From Isoetes taiwanensis (lineage: Eukaryota > Streptophyta > Lycopodiopsida > Isoetales > Isoetaceae), in assembly GCA_021234155.1 (NCBI GenBank), contig JAJEKV010000011.1:11759255-11823254 (forward strand): DNA of 64,000 nucleotides, written 5' to 3'. Under the pieces are notes generated by a model. The model was given only the letters and a program-made list of their open reading frames with translations, did no database searches and was not told where the DNA came from. Shown here in pieces: positions 33,997 through 45,848 of this stretch; position 1 is the first letter of the stretch, and each line of letters opens with the position of its first letter. The position numbers and the translations under genes were made by a program.

Positions 33997-35877
33997 ATAT
34001 GTCCAGGTTTTATTGAATATGCCATACCTCTTACTTTTGATAGAAATATAATCTGTTGAACCTTTGGCTATTTTGATAACATTATCTAATTGATCACTAA
34101 AAGTTTATTGTGTTTTATTGAAACATCATCTTTTGTTGGATTATACAATAGTTTGCTTATTTTTGCTTAAAATTTTCATTCTTGATTTTTACTTGTCACA
34201 TGAAAAGTTTAATTTTAGATTTTTTTTTCACATGAAAAGCAGAAAATTTTATTGCCTGTCCTCCGAAGTATAGGGAGTGTCTTGCAAATTCCATTACTGA
34301 TCGGCGGCAACGAAGGAGACGACTTGACCAAATTGATGAAAATAGAAGAATTGAGTTATTCTTAGATGCTTTAAGAGTCATTGTACCTCGCCGTCCTAGA
34401 AATTGGCAAGCTCCTCCCGCTCCCGCTCCCGCTCTTGATCCTCCTCCTCCAGACGAGGAACTTGCAGCCAGTAATGGAAGTGTCCTCGTCTGGAGGAGGA
34501 GGATCAAGAGCCTGGCTGCAAGTTCCTCGTCTGGAGGAGGAGGATCAAGAGCGGGAACGGGAGCCGGAGGAGCTTGCCAATTTCTAGGACGGCGACGTAC
34601 AATCACTCTTAAAGCATCTAAGAATAACTCAATTCTTCTATTTTCATCAATTTGGTCAAGTCGTCTCCTTCGTTGCCGCTGATCAGTAATGGAATTTGCA
34701 AGACACTCCCTATACTTCGGAGGACAGGCAAAAAAATTTTCTGCTTTTCATGTGAAAAAAAAATCTAAAATTAAACTTTTCATGTGACAAGTAAAAATCA
34801 AGAATGAAAATTTTAAACAAAAATAAGCAAACTATTGTATAATCCAACAAAAGATGATGTTTCAATAAAACACAATAAACTTTTAGTGATCCATTAGATA
34901 ATGTTATCAAAATAGCCAAAGGTTCAACAGATTATATTTCTATCAAAAGTAAGAGGTATGGCATATTCAATAAAACCTGGACATATTCAGATATAAGAGA
35001 CAGGGATATCATTTTAAGGTTATATGTCATGTTTAATTCTTCGTGATTCTTTTAATTTTTACAAGTTTTCAATTACATCACTTTATCTTTAAATTTAAAG
35101 TATAATTGTTATAGAAACATAAAATTGCTTTCTAAACTAACTTTCACGTGAATCTATTTAGAATTAGACATTTCAAGAATATAAAATTTTAATTTTTAGT
35201 AATTTTTTTATAAATTTAAATTTGGCAATCAGGATAATTTGTAAATGAAATATGATAGTTTGATAAGTGATTGACAAAAAAAGTATATGAGAATTTCACA
35301 ATTTATAAACTCTTAGCACTTAAAAAATACTTTAAAAAAGTGTTAGATTTAAAAGATAAAGTTCATGTTTAGTGACAAATATTGAATAGTTTATTATTGA
35401 TGAAATAAATCAGATATAATACAGAAATATCATTTTAAGGTTATATGTCATGTTTAATTCTTTGTGATTCTTTTAATTTTTACAAGTTTCAATTACATAA
35501 CTTTATCTTTAAATTTAAAGTATAATTGTTATAGAAACATAAAATTGCTTTCTAAACTAATTTTTACGTAAATTTATTTAGAATTAGACATTTTAAGAAT
35601 AAAAAATTTTAATTTTTAGTGATTTCTTTATAAATTTAAATTTGGCAATCAGGATAATTTCTAAATGAAATATGATAGTTTGATAAGAGATTGACTTAAA
35701 ATTATATGAGAATTTCATAATTTACAAACTCTTAGCACTTTAAAAATACTTTAAAAAAGTGTTAGATTTAAAAGATAAAGTTCATGTTTAATGACAAATA
35801 TTAAATAGTTTATTATTGATGAAATAAACATATATTGGAAACTAATTAAAAAAATTATTCATGTTTTTTTAATTAAA

Positions 35878-35913
<36 letters not shown>

Positions 35914-35990
35914 ACGTAATTATTTGATTCATTTCATCTAAACTTTTTTTAAAATTTAAAAAAAAAAATAACATTTCAATAATGTAGAGT

Positions 35991-36221
35991 TCATCTTCGA
36001 TATTTCAATACTTCAGATTCATGCTGCTCAAGAAGAGCTGCCCCAAATTCCTCAACAAATTTCTCCTTAAACTCTTCCAATTTGCGGCCTCCTTGCTGAT
36101 TCGTATGAATGTATGCCAGAAAGGAAATTCGAAACCCAGAAATCCTTGCTGATTCGTATGAATGCATGCCAAAAGAAATTCGAAATGAAGGGCCAACCAG
36201 GCACCGCCAATCTGCCACCAT
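35991..36221 (-). other. Unrecognised 76-codon frame carried in palindrome arms
   Basis: The minus frame begins MVADWRCLVGPSFRISFGMH and ends in a charged helix-like segment, GGRKLEEFKEKFVEEFGAAL to LKYRR. The opposite arm carries the same start at 32774 on the plus strand, and its charged C-terminal segment lies in another frame (ending near 33005). The charged helix looks protein-coding, but there is no domain I recognise. It may be a captured gene fragment. Confidence 0.35.
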
Positions 36222-37000
36222 TTGATTTTCCCCTTTCTGCTTTTTTAATGCTTAATTATAGTTTGTGCTAGATTAAATTCCTATTTTATTGGCTTTTCTT
36301 TTTAGCGCAACAGCCTAACCTCGAGTGGCGCATTACCTCGAAGCCTAGCCTGTCCACGTGTCAAAAAATTTGGCATGGACACCGAACATGCCGTTGGATT
36401 TTGATCTAAAGAAATGGAGGGTTGAGAAAAATAAAGAAGTCGATGCCGGTTGGAAACGTCCCGCATTCAGATGCTTGCATTCGTGCTCCGGCCTTCATCA
36501 AGCAGAGAGATCTTTTGAACCTCTTTACTATATCTTTTTTTACAGAAAGATCGAACCATAGCGTATAAGCAAGCAAGCCATTACGGCGGAGCACCATGAC
36601 CTTCGCCGTAATGCGTCCACAATTCGACCTCGTCTTCCTTCCTTGTATTTATTAATAAATATCTGGCCGCCATCAACAACTAAGTAGTCTACTACCTTCT
36701 CTGTTCTGTGCTTCAGACCTGACCCAGGAGCGTGGTTTTTTTGTTTGCCAACTTCTCCCATTTCTTCATTGCCCCTTATCTTGATCCTTAGTTTCATGAG
36801 TTATCTACTCTTCTTTTTCGTGTCCAGTGCTTGGATGCAAAGGGTAGTGAGTGTTTTTTATTTGATTCCAACACAAAACAGGCCAGGTCTAGCTGGTTAT
36901 CCATGGGATGAAGTTTTAATGCTTGTGGGTTTCGGTCTGAAGCTGGAACCATCGTAAGTTTCAAGATTGGTGTTATGCTTTTTGGAAATTAGAAAGAAAC

Positions 37001-37189
37001 ATGGAATCCCAAGCTACTACTTTGACGGCTGCATCTGCAATGTCTCATGAAATGGAAAAAGCCAATAGTGCTCTGTCATTAACGGATAGCTTGCCAGTTT
37101 ATGCCAAAGAACTTATTGCCGGGGGTGTTGCTGGGGGATTTGCTAAGACAGCAATAGCTCCTCTAGAACGCCTTAAGATTTTGTTTCAG
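37001..37189 (+). CDS. Mitochondrial carrier first exon, CoA-carrier-like
   Basis: ATG 37001 opens a 63-codon exon ending at a CAG/GTAACC donor. After a 33-residue polar leader it reads [20 protein letters not shown] and then [11 protein letters not shown]. This is the first transmembrane helix and PxE-x-x-K/R signature (here PLERLK) of the mitochondrial carrier family, and its wording is closest to plant coenzyme-A carriers of the inner membrane. The remaining five helices are not found downstream in the window, so the gene is truncated or its later exons were displaced by the duplication that starts inside this exon. An upstream non-coding exon with an ATC/GTAAGT donor near 36954 is possible. 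Confidence 0.75.
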
Positions 37190-39707
37190 GTAACCAAATA
37201 GTTGCTGCAATTTACAAATTTTTGGTCTTGCATGTTTTTGATGGATATTATTATCAGAGACACGAGCTGGCAATTTTCAGACTTTAGGGATAAGTCATTC
37301 CTTAATTTCTATATTTCGAACAGAGGGCATCAGAGGCTTTTACAGGTATCTATAGCATCAGTTCTTGCAATATCTATCGAATAGAGGGCATCAGTTCTTG
37401 CAATATGTATAGCATGGCTATTGGAACACGTCTTTAGCATTTCCTCAGAATTCCTAACATTTTCTGACTTGATTATGCTTGGAATGTTTGGAATGTGCCC
37501 AATATTCCTGGTTTTTGCTGCTAAAATAGTAAAGCCCTTGACTGTTTCATTATGCAGTTGGCTTTGTTTTGCCTTAAATTTTTTACTGGTATTACCTTGT
37601 CTACAGAGCTTGCTAAAGACTGGTCTGTAACAAGGTCTCATGAGTCAGAGACAGAACTTCTTGCTCCATCATGATATATATCAACTACTAAATAACTTGA
37701 CTTGCACTATTTTGAGAAGTAGCAGCAAAAGAATTTGAAGTTTCTGAATCACATTTTGGCACGTATAATACCTGGACATCAGAATACGTACAGATCCAAT
37801 TCCTTTTAAGAGGTTACCAAGGCCTCGATATTGCTGTCATAGACATCTCGAAAAGAACACCTTTGGCATGCCAGATTTGGTCTCATAAGAGGAAGAGCTA
37901 TAGGAGAGCTATCTAGCCTGTCCTTAGTTGAAGCCATGCCCCAATTGCATTGTCGAGTCTTTAGTGTGAGACATGTCATTTGGGAAAGCAAATTCGAGTT
38001 CTTTATCTTACACATGCTGCAAACAGAGCTGAAACAGTGTTTGAGGTCATTGATTTGGGTCTCTACATTTATGGCGTGGAAGTATGGGTCATCTTGCCTG
38101 CATCTGGTTAGCTTATTTGCTAGATTCCATATGGAGTAAAAAGGCTCACATCAATGGCTAATGAGAGTTCAGCCACTACAGCAGACTGCACACATGCGTT
38201 CTCTAATTCTTTTCTTTTCCAGTTAGAGTAAAATTGCAGAAGGGGTGTTAGAGTAAAATTGCAGAAGGGGTATTAGAGTCAGTAAAATGGCAGAAGGGGT
38301 GTTAGAGTAAAATTGCAGAAGGGGTATTAGAGTCAGTAAAATGTTTTATTCCGACTCCTCCTCTAGATAATATGATGCCATGGCATGCGACATCATCGTA
38401 TGTGACCATACAGTAACCTTTCATTTCTTGTTGAGAATGTTGGCTCCGGGGGTGTTGCTGGGGGATTTGCTAAGACAGCAATAGCTCCTCTGGAACGCCT
38501 TAAGATTTTGTTTCAGGTAACCAAATAGTTGCTGCAATTTACAAATTTTTGGTCTTGCATGTTTTTGATGGATATTATTATCAGAGACACGAGCTGGCAA
38601 TTTTCAGACTTTAGGGATAAGTCGTTCCTTAATTTCTATATTTCGAACAGAGGGCATCAGAGGCTTTTACAGGTATCTATAGCATCAGTTCTTGCAATAT
38701 CTATCGAATGGAGGGCATCAGTTCTTGCAATATGTATAGCATGGCTATTGGAACACGTCTTTAGCATTTCCTCAGAATTCCTAACATTTTCTGACTTGAT
38801 TATGCTTGGAATGTGCCCAATATTCCTGGTTTTTGCTGCTAAAATAGTAAAGCCCTTGACTGTTTCATTATGCAGTTGGCTTTGTTTTGCCTTAAATTTT
38901 TTACTGGTATTACCTTGTCTACAGAGCTTGCTAAAGACTGGTCTGTAACAAGGTCTCATGAGTCAGAGACAGAACTTCTTGCTCCATCATGATATATATC
39001 AACTACTAAATAACTTGACTTGCACTATTTTGAGAAGTAGCAGCAAAAGAATTTGAAGTTTCTGAATCACATTTTGGCACGTATAATACCTGGACATCAG
39101 AATACGTACAGATCCAATTCCTTTTAAGAGGTTACCAAGGCCTCGATATTGCTGTCATAGACATCTCGAAAAGAACACCTTTGGCATGCCAGATTTGGTC
39201 TCATAAGAGGAAGAGCTATAGGAGAGCTATCTAGCCTGTCCTTAGTTGAAGCCATGCCCCAATTGCATTGTCGAGTCTTTAGTGTGAGACATGTCATTTG
39301 GGAAAGCAAATTCGAGTTCTTTATCTTACACATGCTGCAAACAGAGCTGAAACAGTGTTTGAGGTCATTGATTTGGGTCTCTACATTTATGGCGTGGAAG
39401 TATGGGTCATCTTGCCTGCATTTGGTTAGCTTATTTGCTAGATTCCATATGGAGTAAAAAGGCTCACATCAATGGCTAATGAGAGTTCAGCCACTACAGC
39501 AGACTGCACACATGCGTTCTCTAATTCTTTTCTTTTCCAGTTAGAGTAAAATTGCAGAAGGGGTGTTAGAGTAAAATTGCAGAAGGGGTATTAGAGTCAG
39601 TAAAATGTTTTATTCCGACTCCTCCTAGATAATATGATGCCATGGCATGCGACATCATCGTATGTGACCATACAGTAACCTTTCATTTCTTGTTGAGAAT
39701 GTTGGCT
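37119..39707 (+). repeat. Tandem duplication of ~1.3 kb starting inside the carrier exon
   Basis: Unit A (37119-38445) and unit B (38446-39707) are almost identical. Unit B begins with CCGGGGGTGTTGCTGGGGGA, copying the last 71 exon bases and the donor, then the intron. Differences are a 9-base deletion (TTTGGAATG region), a few substitutions, and fewer copies of a 24-33-bp TTAGAGTAAAATTGCAGAAG repeat near the 3' end (38227-38345 versus 39541-39605). The high identity means the event is recent. The copied exon part lacks a start. Confidence 0.9.
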
Positions 39708-40247
39708 TGGCGCCTTCCTCCCATTCTCATGATCTAACAGGAAGATCAATTATATAACTTTTTTGTTGCTAGCTTACAATAGACTTAGCATAGGTAGGCC
39801 TCTTCGTTCAAATGAGACAAGGTTGGATCTGGAAAATAACAGTTCACATTAATGAGGTTGAGGGGTTGAAAGCAAGGAATGTATCATTTTAGTGATGATG
39901 ACTTAAGAGAGTGAAGATATGATAAATATATGACGAAGATACCCCATCTTATAATGCTATTTCTAAATATCAGACATAATAAACACTCTTCTCCCTTTGC
40001 CGCTCCTCTTGAGGTCTTCAAGAATAGTAAGTCCATGGGTAGTCAACAGGATGACTACCATCATCTAACATCTTCAGGCTTATTGTTGACCATGATTATT
40101 ATTGACATGTTAAACTATAATAAGGTAGTGTATGGGTGAATTTAAATTTATTTTATAAAAAGCATTTTTCAATTTCCAATATCTCTGTTGCTTTTAGAGC
40201 TGGTTTTTATAATGCATCTCCTTTATAACTAAATTTCCTTCTTCCAG

Positions 40248-40316
40248 ACATGGGACCATGCTGCTGGTGTAATTTGCGTGCTTGAAGCTGGAGTGAAGCT
40301 AACTCCGAAACTTTGA
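40248..40316 (+). pseudogene. PAP/inositol-phosphatase-like exon fragment
   Basis: Following a CTTCTTCCAG acceptor, the frame reads TWDHAAGVICVLEAGVKLTP and stops at 40314. WDHAAG...EAG is the conserved C-terminal metal/substrate motif of the inositol monophosphatase superfamily and in this form resembles SAL1/HAL2-type 3'(2'),5'-bisphosphate nucleotidases. The usual second Gly of EAGG is Val here and the frame stops soon after. No other exon of such a gene was found nearby, so this is an isolated fragment. Confidence 0.6.
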
Positions 40317-40917
40317 CTTAAAATTGCTTTATACACTTGGCGTCATTCCTGCAAATGTTTTATTAGTGAATGATTTAATGCAAGTCATAATAATAGCCAT
40401 TAACAATATCAGTCCTGTTTTTAGCATGTTAAGCTAAGTTTTAGAGGAAGTTTGCCCCGACTTTGTACTTGCATAAGGAATGGAAGGGAAATTGTGCAAA
40501 GTGAAACTTTATGTGCCTTCATAGTTCTCCTTGTATCAGAGCATAATTTTTGGTTTTTAAAACATTGTTTTGGGTTTCGGATACTACGGGCAAGAATCTA
40601 GAAGATGTCATAAAGAGAAGCTTCATTGCAACAGGAGGGGATATTATAGTTAGTAATGGTGTAATCCATCACGACATCTTGAAGACATTAAGAGAATATA
40701 TGCACCATAATTAGCATCACATAAAGCCACCATATTTTCTACAAAAGTAGATTAGATGATGGATATTCATTCTCCCATGCACATTAAACATGCTCATTCG
40801 CCTTTTCAAAATGAGCAAAGTAGCAGAAACTCCAATCTATAGACGTAGTGAAGTCAATGCTTGAAGCAAAGATACAGAAGAGCTCTCGAATTTGTGCTCA
40901 AAATGAATTCCTAGAAT

Positions 40918-41140
40918 AAAATTGGCTAGCTCTTTTCATCCATGCTCATCTTTAGAATTGAAAAATATAGAACCTATCTTATTTCAATTCGATATTTGAC
41001 CTTCCAATTCCATCCACCACTAAAATTGGCCAGTCCTTTTCATTCCATGCTCGTCCTCAGAAATGAAGATGGACCTTACTCTTGTTTTCAATTGGAAATT
41101 TGACATTCCAATTCCGTCCATTGCTAAAGGGCAGTGTTAG
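40918..41140 (+). repeat. ~106-bp tandem duplication
   Basis: Units starting near 40918 and 41023 share AAAATTGGC-AG-CCTTTTCA, CCATGCTC-TC-T-AGAA and TTTGACCTTCCAATTCCATC. No coding sequence is implied. Confidence 0.75.
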
Positions 41141-41462
41141 ATGTCCTAACAATAAAAATCTTCCTTATTGCCTTATTGCTTATAGCTAAATCCGTATTGA
41201 GTCCCACGGTCTGATAAGGATCTTTAATTTAGTGTATAAAAATACCCTGGAAACCTAAACCAAATAAAGCAAAATACTCAATGGTTGCCCTCCAAGAATC
41301 AAACCTGGTCAAACGTGGACAACACCATTGGCTTCCAAACAATAGAAGCATATGAATTCAATTGTAATAGTCCAACTTGCTTCTCACTTCAGCAAAACAT
41401 GGCAAAAACCATGGCAATAATAAGAATGTGTGAAACTGTACAAGTATATGAGATAGGACAAA

Positions 41463-41530
41463 TTCAAGGGAATGTAGTCTATCTAACTACATTCCCATTG
41501 CACATGTGTCCTATATTCCCTTCCCTACCT
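41463..41530. repeat. Imperfect 68-bp fold-back
   Basis: GGGAATGTAGT pairs with ACTACATTCCC across CTATCTA, and outer bases AGGACA pair with TGTCCT. It could form a long hairpin; no transcription signals were seen. Confidence 0.7.
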
Positions 41531-41770
41531 ATATTATGCCTATATATTCTATCTATCTATTCCCATTGCAGCGATCATCCCAATAACACTTCTTTCCCTT
41601 CTCCAGCCTTTCAATTTAATGGCTAGCCTAATAACTATAACTTGTTTTAATATATATAAATGCCTATTTTAAATATTCCTTTAACTAATGGTTTGTCTAG
41701 TACATGCTTTTCTAATTAGAAACTGAATCCAAGCCTAATATTGCCCAAGCCTCCTGTTGCGCCTTTTTGC

Positions 41771-42076
41771 TAGTTCTTTTATTATTGGTTATTATATAAG
41801 TAGGTAGGTAATATAGAAGATATATTAAAGGGAAAAAAAAAACATATATAAATCTCATAAAAATGACAAGAAAATATTGTAATGGTGCCTTTCATATGAC
41901 AGGCACTAATTGTAGGTGCATGTCCTCGTGACGAGCGAACTCCATAACCTGACTTTGCATTTGCGATGCATATTTTCAATTTGCAAATTTTGACAGGCCA
42001 GAGTGCTCAAGACAGGCATGCAACGTTGCAAATTCCCTCAGCGGCGCCGATTCCGTCTCGACCCCATTCATTGAAC
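41771..42076 (-). repeat. Tail module copy 2 joined to Arg-rich ORF start
   Basis: 41771-42040 is the inverted partner of 32421-32690. It is joined at 42041 to the start of the Arg-rich ORF family: on the minus strand CTCTGTTCAATGAATGGGGT leads to an ATG and RRNRRR, then a stop. The same leader occurs at 46164-46135. The module ends within about 350 bases of the cathepsin B start codon. Confidence 0.75.
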
Positions 42077-42426
42077 AGAGATGGCCAGGCAGAGCAACAA
42101 AAATCCGGCAGCTCACTTGTGGCGTGATATTCCGGCAACACGCATCACTCGTGGCGTGATAATCTGTCTGCAGCTGCCTAGGTGTGCTAAACTCTCCAAT
42201 AAATTCTGGCAGGCTACTAGGAACGTTACATTTACATTAGCATCTTTTATTTTTAGTAAAAAACAACATGAATGCCTGTACCAAAAATATCTGTCTCAAA
42301 ATTGCGGTCGATTGAATCAGATCTGTCCACGTACTCGACCCCTTGCTTGAGGAACAGAGTGTAAAATTATTAATAGATCTCCCATCTCTCACGGAAGTGG
42401 CAAAGGGCAGGCTGCGGCGGAAGGAA

Positions 42427-45109
42427 ATGACGCTGCTTAACTCTCCAGATTCAACTTTAGGTCGCTGCAGCCTGCTTCTCTGCCTCACCCTCTCTTCCTG
42501 CCTTCTCGTCACTGTAAGTTCCCACAAATACTGTATGAATTCTGTTCGCATTCCTCAATTAGCTGATCAGATCCACTAGATTTTGAATTGGGTTTTGATA
42601 TTTTGGATCATGGGAACACTTCTGCAGCTTTGTGTCTTTTAAACTTTTAGTAGTCGGCATGGTCTCAGTCGCCTTTTATATTCGTTTGTATCCTGCTCAA
42701 GAGTTTGTTGCGTGGAGTGTTAAAGGGGCAACAGTACTTGGAGCTAGAGTTTTATGCTGATAGTTATAAAATGAGCAGCTGCTGCTATGGTCTTTATTAT
42801 GCTTAAAATAGCATTTCAATGCATTCTCCTTTATTAACATACCTGTTCAAGCTTTATTTGTTTTTTCATAGGTTTATGCTAACAGATTTCTATATAGATA
42901 GATAGATAGACGATTGTGCAAAATGAAGGCTTCTAGACTCCAGCCATTTTCTACCACGAAGCTTGATTCACAAAGGCCTATTCTTCAGGCATGTTAGATC
43001 TATTTTGTACATCTTTAGTCTTTTTTCTGTCCTGTTGCCCTATCCAGCGGAAGATTTCAGATGTTCTTGATGACTTAGATTCTCCTTGGGTACTTAAATT
43101 TTGTTCAAAGTATGAGCTAGCACCCAATATCATGGCTTTTGCATGTCTAATATCATGATTTTGTGTTCAATATGGTGGCGTCCATGCTCCTTCTGATATC
43201 AAATTGATTATTCCAGAAAGATTTGGTGGATAAGATAAACAACTTGCAGGCTGGGTGGCAAGCTGCTTTGAGTTCTCGGTTTCAAAATCATACTGTAAGC
43301 TCGTTCCAGACAAATCTCATTTCCAAAGGATGTACATATATTTATGTATTGGGCTTGATCAATAGGTGCAAGATTTTAAGAGGCTTTGTGGCGCATTGAA
43401 GGCACCGGTCAATGAATTGGACACACCAATCAAAAGAATAAGCCATCCAAGAGATTTGGTTCTTCCTAAGAATTTCGATGCCCGTGAAGCTTGGCCGCAT
43501 TGCTCATCTATAAATACAATACTTGGTTTGTGATTTGTCATATCTATCATTTAATGAATTCTGACTAACTGTGTGTATCTTACTCTGGAGATAGGTTAGT
43601 CTAATGGTACATTGTGGATGATTTGTGGGGAATGATTCTCATAGCAATTACTATTATGTGTCTTGACAGGGCCACTGTGGATCCTGCTGGGCTTTCGGTG
43701 CTGTTGAATCATTGACGAACAGGTTTTGCATTAATCTCAATGAGGTTACTATCTTTACAATTTCCTAAACTTTTATGACCTATATATTCTTTAAGGTTAA
43801 TGGTTACATGGTTTGCAGGAAGTTTTTCTATCCGAAAATGATGTCTTAGCATGCTGCAGTCAATGTGGCTATGGCTGTGATGGTGGATATCCATATAATG
43901 CATGGAAGTACTTTGAACATACAGGTGTTGTAACCGCGCAGGTAAGGATAAGATGCAAGCCTGTTTTACCTAGATGACATTATTTAAATAGGTTAGCACG
44001 TGCTATAAAGATGTTTAGGCATTGGAGGAATGCAGAAAATAGATGCAGCAGTAATATCACGTAAATGAGATCGATGATAGAATTTTTTTAAATGTTTTGT
44101 ACTAATGGAACAATTCTTGTATCATGGATTTTTTTACCCTTGTTCTTCAACATGCATGAGCTTATTCTAAAGTGCTACAATGCGTGTCAGTGTGACCCAT
44201 ATTTCGATGACAAGGGATGTAACCATCCAGGGTGTGAACCAGCATATCCAACTCCACAATGCAATAAACAATGCATCAACAACGAGCCATGGAATATTTC
44301 CAAACATTTTAGTATAAATGCATATATGGTCGGGCCTGATGTCCATGATATCATGGCTGAGATCTATAAAAATGGTCCTGTGGAGGTCGCCTACGACGTT
44401 TATGAGGTCTGTTGATAGTCGAGTTCGTTTTTCGTAGCAACTGTGAATTTTTGAGCATTTAAAGAAGGCTTTTTTCTTACAGGACTTTGCTCATTATAAA
44501 TCTGGTGTATACAAGCATTTGTATGGTGATGGCATAGGAGGCCATGCTGTAAAGCTTATTGGGTGGGGCACTACTCCAGAAGGCACTGATTATTGGGTTT
44601 GTGAATCAGCTGTATATTTGATGCTTTTATTCCTATGAAGTGTTAAGGATCAAGAATTTTAGAATCCTAATGGAAAATAAAAATAAGAATGCATATCATG
44701 AGATATTTGGAATTGAAGTTTTCCTGATTGTTATTATTCCTGATATATATATATGCAGATAGTGGCAAATTCATGGAACCGATCATGGGGAGAAGTAAGT
44801 ATCGAGCTCTTTCTGTAAACTTCATGTTTCTTGCTCTTTAGGATAATTCTCTAAGTCTTGTGCATCATAGGAGGATCATTGGGTTCCTTTTGTCCTGCAC
44901 AAGCAATTCTTCCTACCTGTATTGTTAATGCAAATAACAGTGAAGAAAGATAATGATAATCAATTAATCAGTCTTGGTACATGCTAATGAGTGCACCCTT
45001 TCAGGATGGTTATTTTAAGATTCTTCGTGGTGTGGATGAGTGTGGAATTGAGAGTGAAGTGGTCGCTGGGATGCCTCATAGCAAGTTTGCAAGGCATGCA
45101 TCACAGTAA
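42427..45109 (+). CDS. Cathepsin B-like cysteine protease, ten exons
   Basis: Papain-family (C1A) protease of the secretory/vacuolar route. Exons: 42427-42513 (signal peptide), 42929-42988, 43217-43294, 43366-43525, 43670-43744, 43819-43941, 44191-44406, 44483-44596, 44759-44794, 45005-45109. Key segments are [11 protein letters not shown] at the mature N-terminus, [14 protein letters not shown] with the catalytic Cys (codon 43685), [34 protein letters not shown] (occluding-loop region), [11 protein letters not shown] with the catalytic His, and NSWNRSWGE with the catalytic Asn. All exons are in phase except the exon 4/5 junction, where the Asp-Gln before GHCGSC is missing; this Gln forms the oxyanion hole. 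Exon 2 appears to use a GC donor. The gene may therefore be recently inactivated. Confidence 0.85.
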
Positions 45110-45490
45110 GAGAAGGTCCATGAAAAGGAAAATTATGAGATGTATATATAATTTTTATCATTCTTTGTTCTTTTAACATGTATTATATTGGCAAGTTCTA
45201 ATGAGAACTGCATGATATTGATCAGAAATTGGGCAATGCTCAAACTAATTTATATTTTAAGTGACTAGCTGCATCAGCTACTCATATAATGTACTATAAT
45301 GTTGAAGGCTTTGCACCTAGAATCAACCTTTCTTTTGCATTGTTATTTTATGCAATATACCTACACTTTCAATTCCCTATGCACTGACTGCGAGCACAAG
45401 AGAAATCTCATATTCATCAACTTCAGTGTCACTAAAGTCATCAACACCACCCTACTGGCTTATCAAACTACCCACTGTTATGCACCAGGT

Positions 45491-45607
45491 GTATTGTTGT
45501 TCTTTTACAATTCCTTCCCAAATCATCTTTGCCATCTCACTATTGTCAATGTATTGTTCTTTTACAATTCCTTCCCAAATCATCTTTGCCATCTCACTAT
45601 TGTCTTT
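45491..45607 (+). repeat. ~58-bp tandem duplication
   Basis: TCTTTTACAATTCCTTCCCA and the following 30 bases occur twice, at 45491-45550 and 45551-45607, differing by a three-base TGT and the last few positions. The stretch is AT/CT-rich and non-coding. Confidence 0.9.
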
Positions 45608-45848
45608 GTACCACGCCATTTGCATCTGAAGTGCCATTTTTTTGGCGCCATAAAAAACATTAATAGTTCAGATAATGGAGCTAAACAAACATAGATTACA
45701 ATATTAGCACAATGTGCATATTCATTGATATATGCCACGTCCGGCCTAAAGCCTTTTGCCACGTCCTTGGCATATATCATTCATAGACAAGAGTTGACAT
45801 ACCAAGTCAAGACTTGGAAAAAACAAGAAATCGGTTCTTAAGGCATTC

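Larger units (their letters stand above)
32692..36303. repeat. 3.6-kb near-perfect palindrome
   Basis: Arms 32692-34469 and 34514-36303 (1,778 and 1,790 bases) are reverse complements with high identity, separated by 44 bases. Each arm contains a TCTA/TAGA microsatellite (about 33084-33107 and 35877-35912, of different lengths), an internal direct duplication with a period of about 418 bases, and a fragment of the Arg-rich/Pro-Ala ORF next to the centre. Small differences between arms, such as microsatellite length, a 9-10-base substitution near 35270 and an extra segment near 36110-36160, show the arms have begun to diverge, so the structure is not simply an assembly fold-back. Confidence 0.9.

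Noticed and set aside
33084-35912. TCTA/TAGA arrays as a CRISPR-like or regulatory array
   Set aside because: Simple tetranucleotide microsatellites with no spacers; mirror images in the palindrome.
32692-36303. Palindrome as a pure assembly artefact
   Set aside because: Arms differ in microsatellite length and in several small substitutions and insertions, including an extra segment near 36110-36160, which a duplicated read set would not produce; still worth long-read confirmation.
42893-42912. GATA array as part of the cathepsin coding sequence
   Set aside because: It lies in intron 1 before the AAG acceptor at 42928; including it breaks phase.
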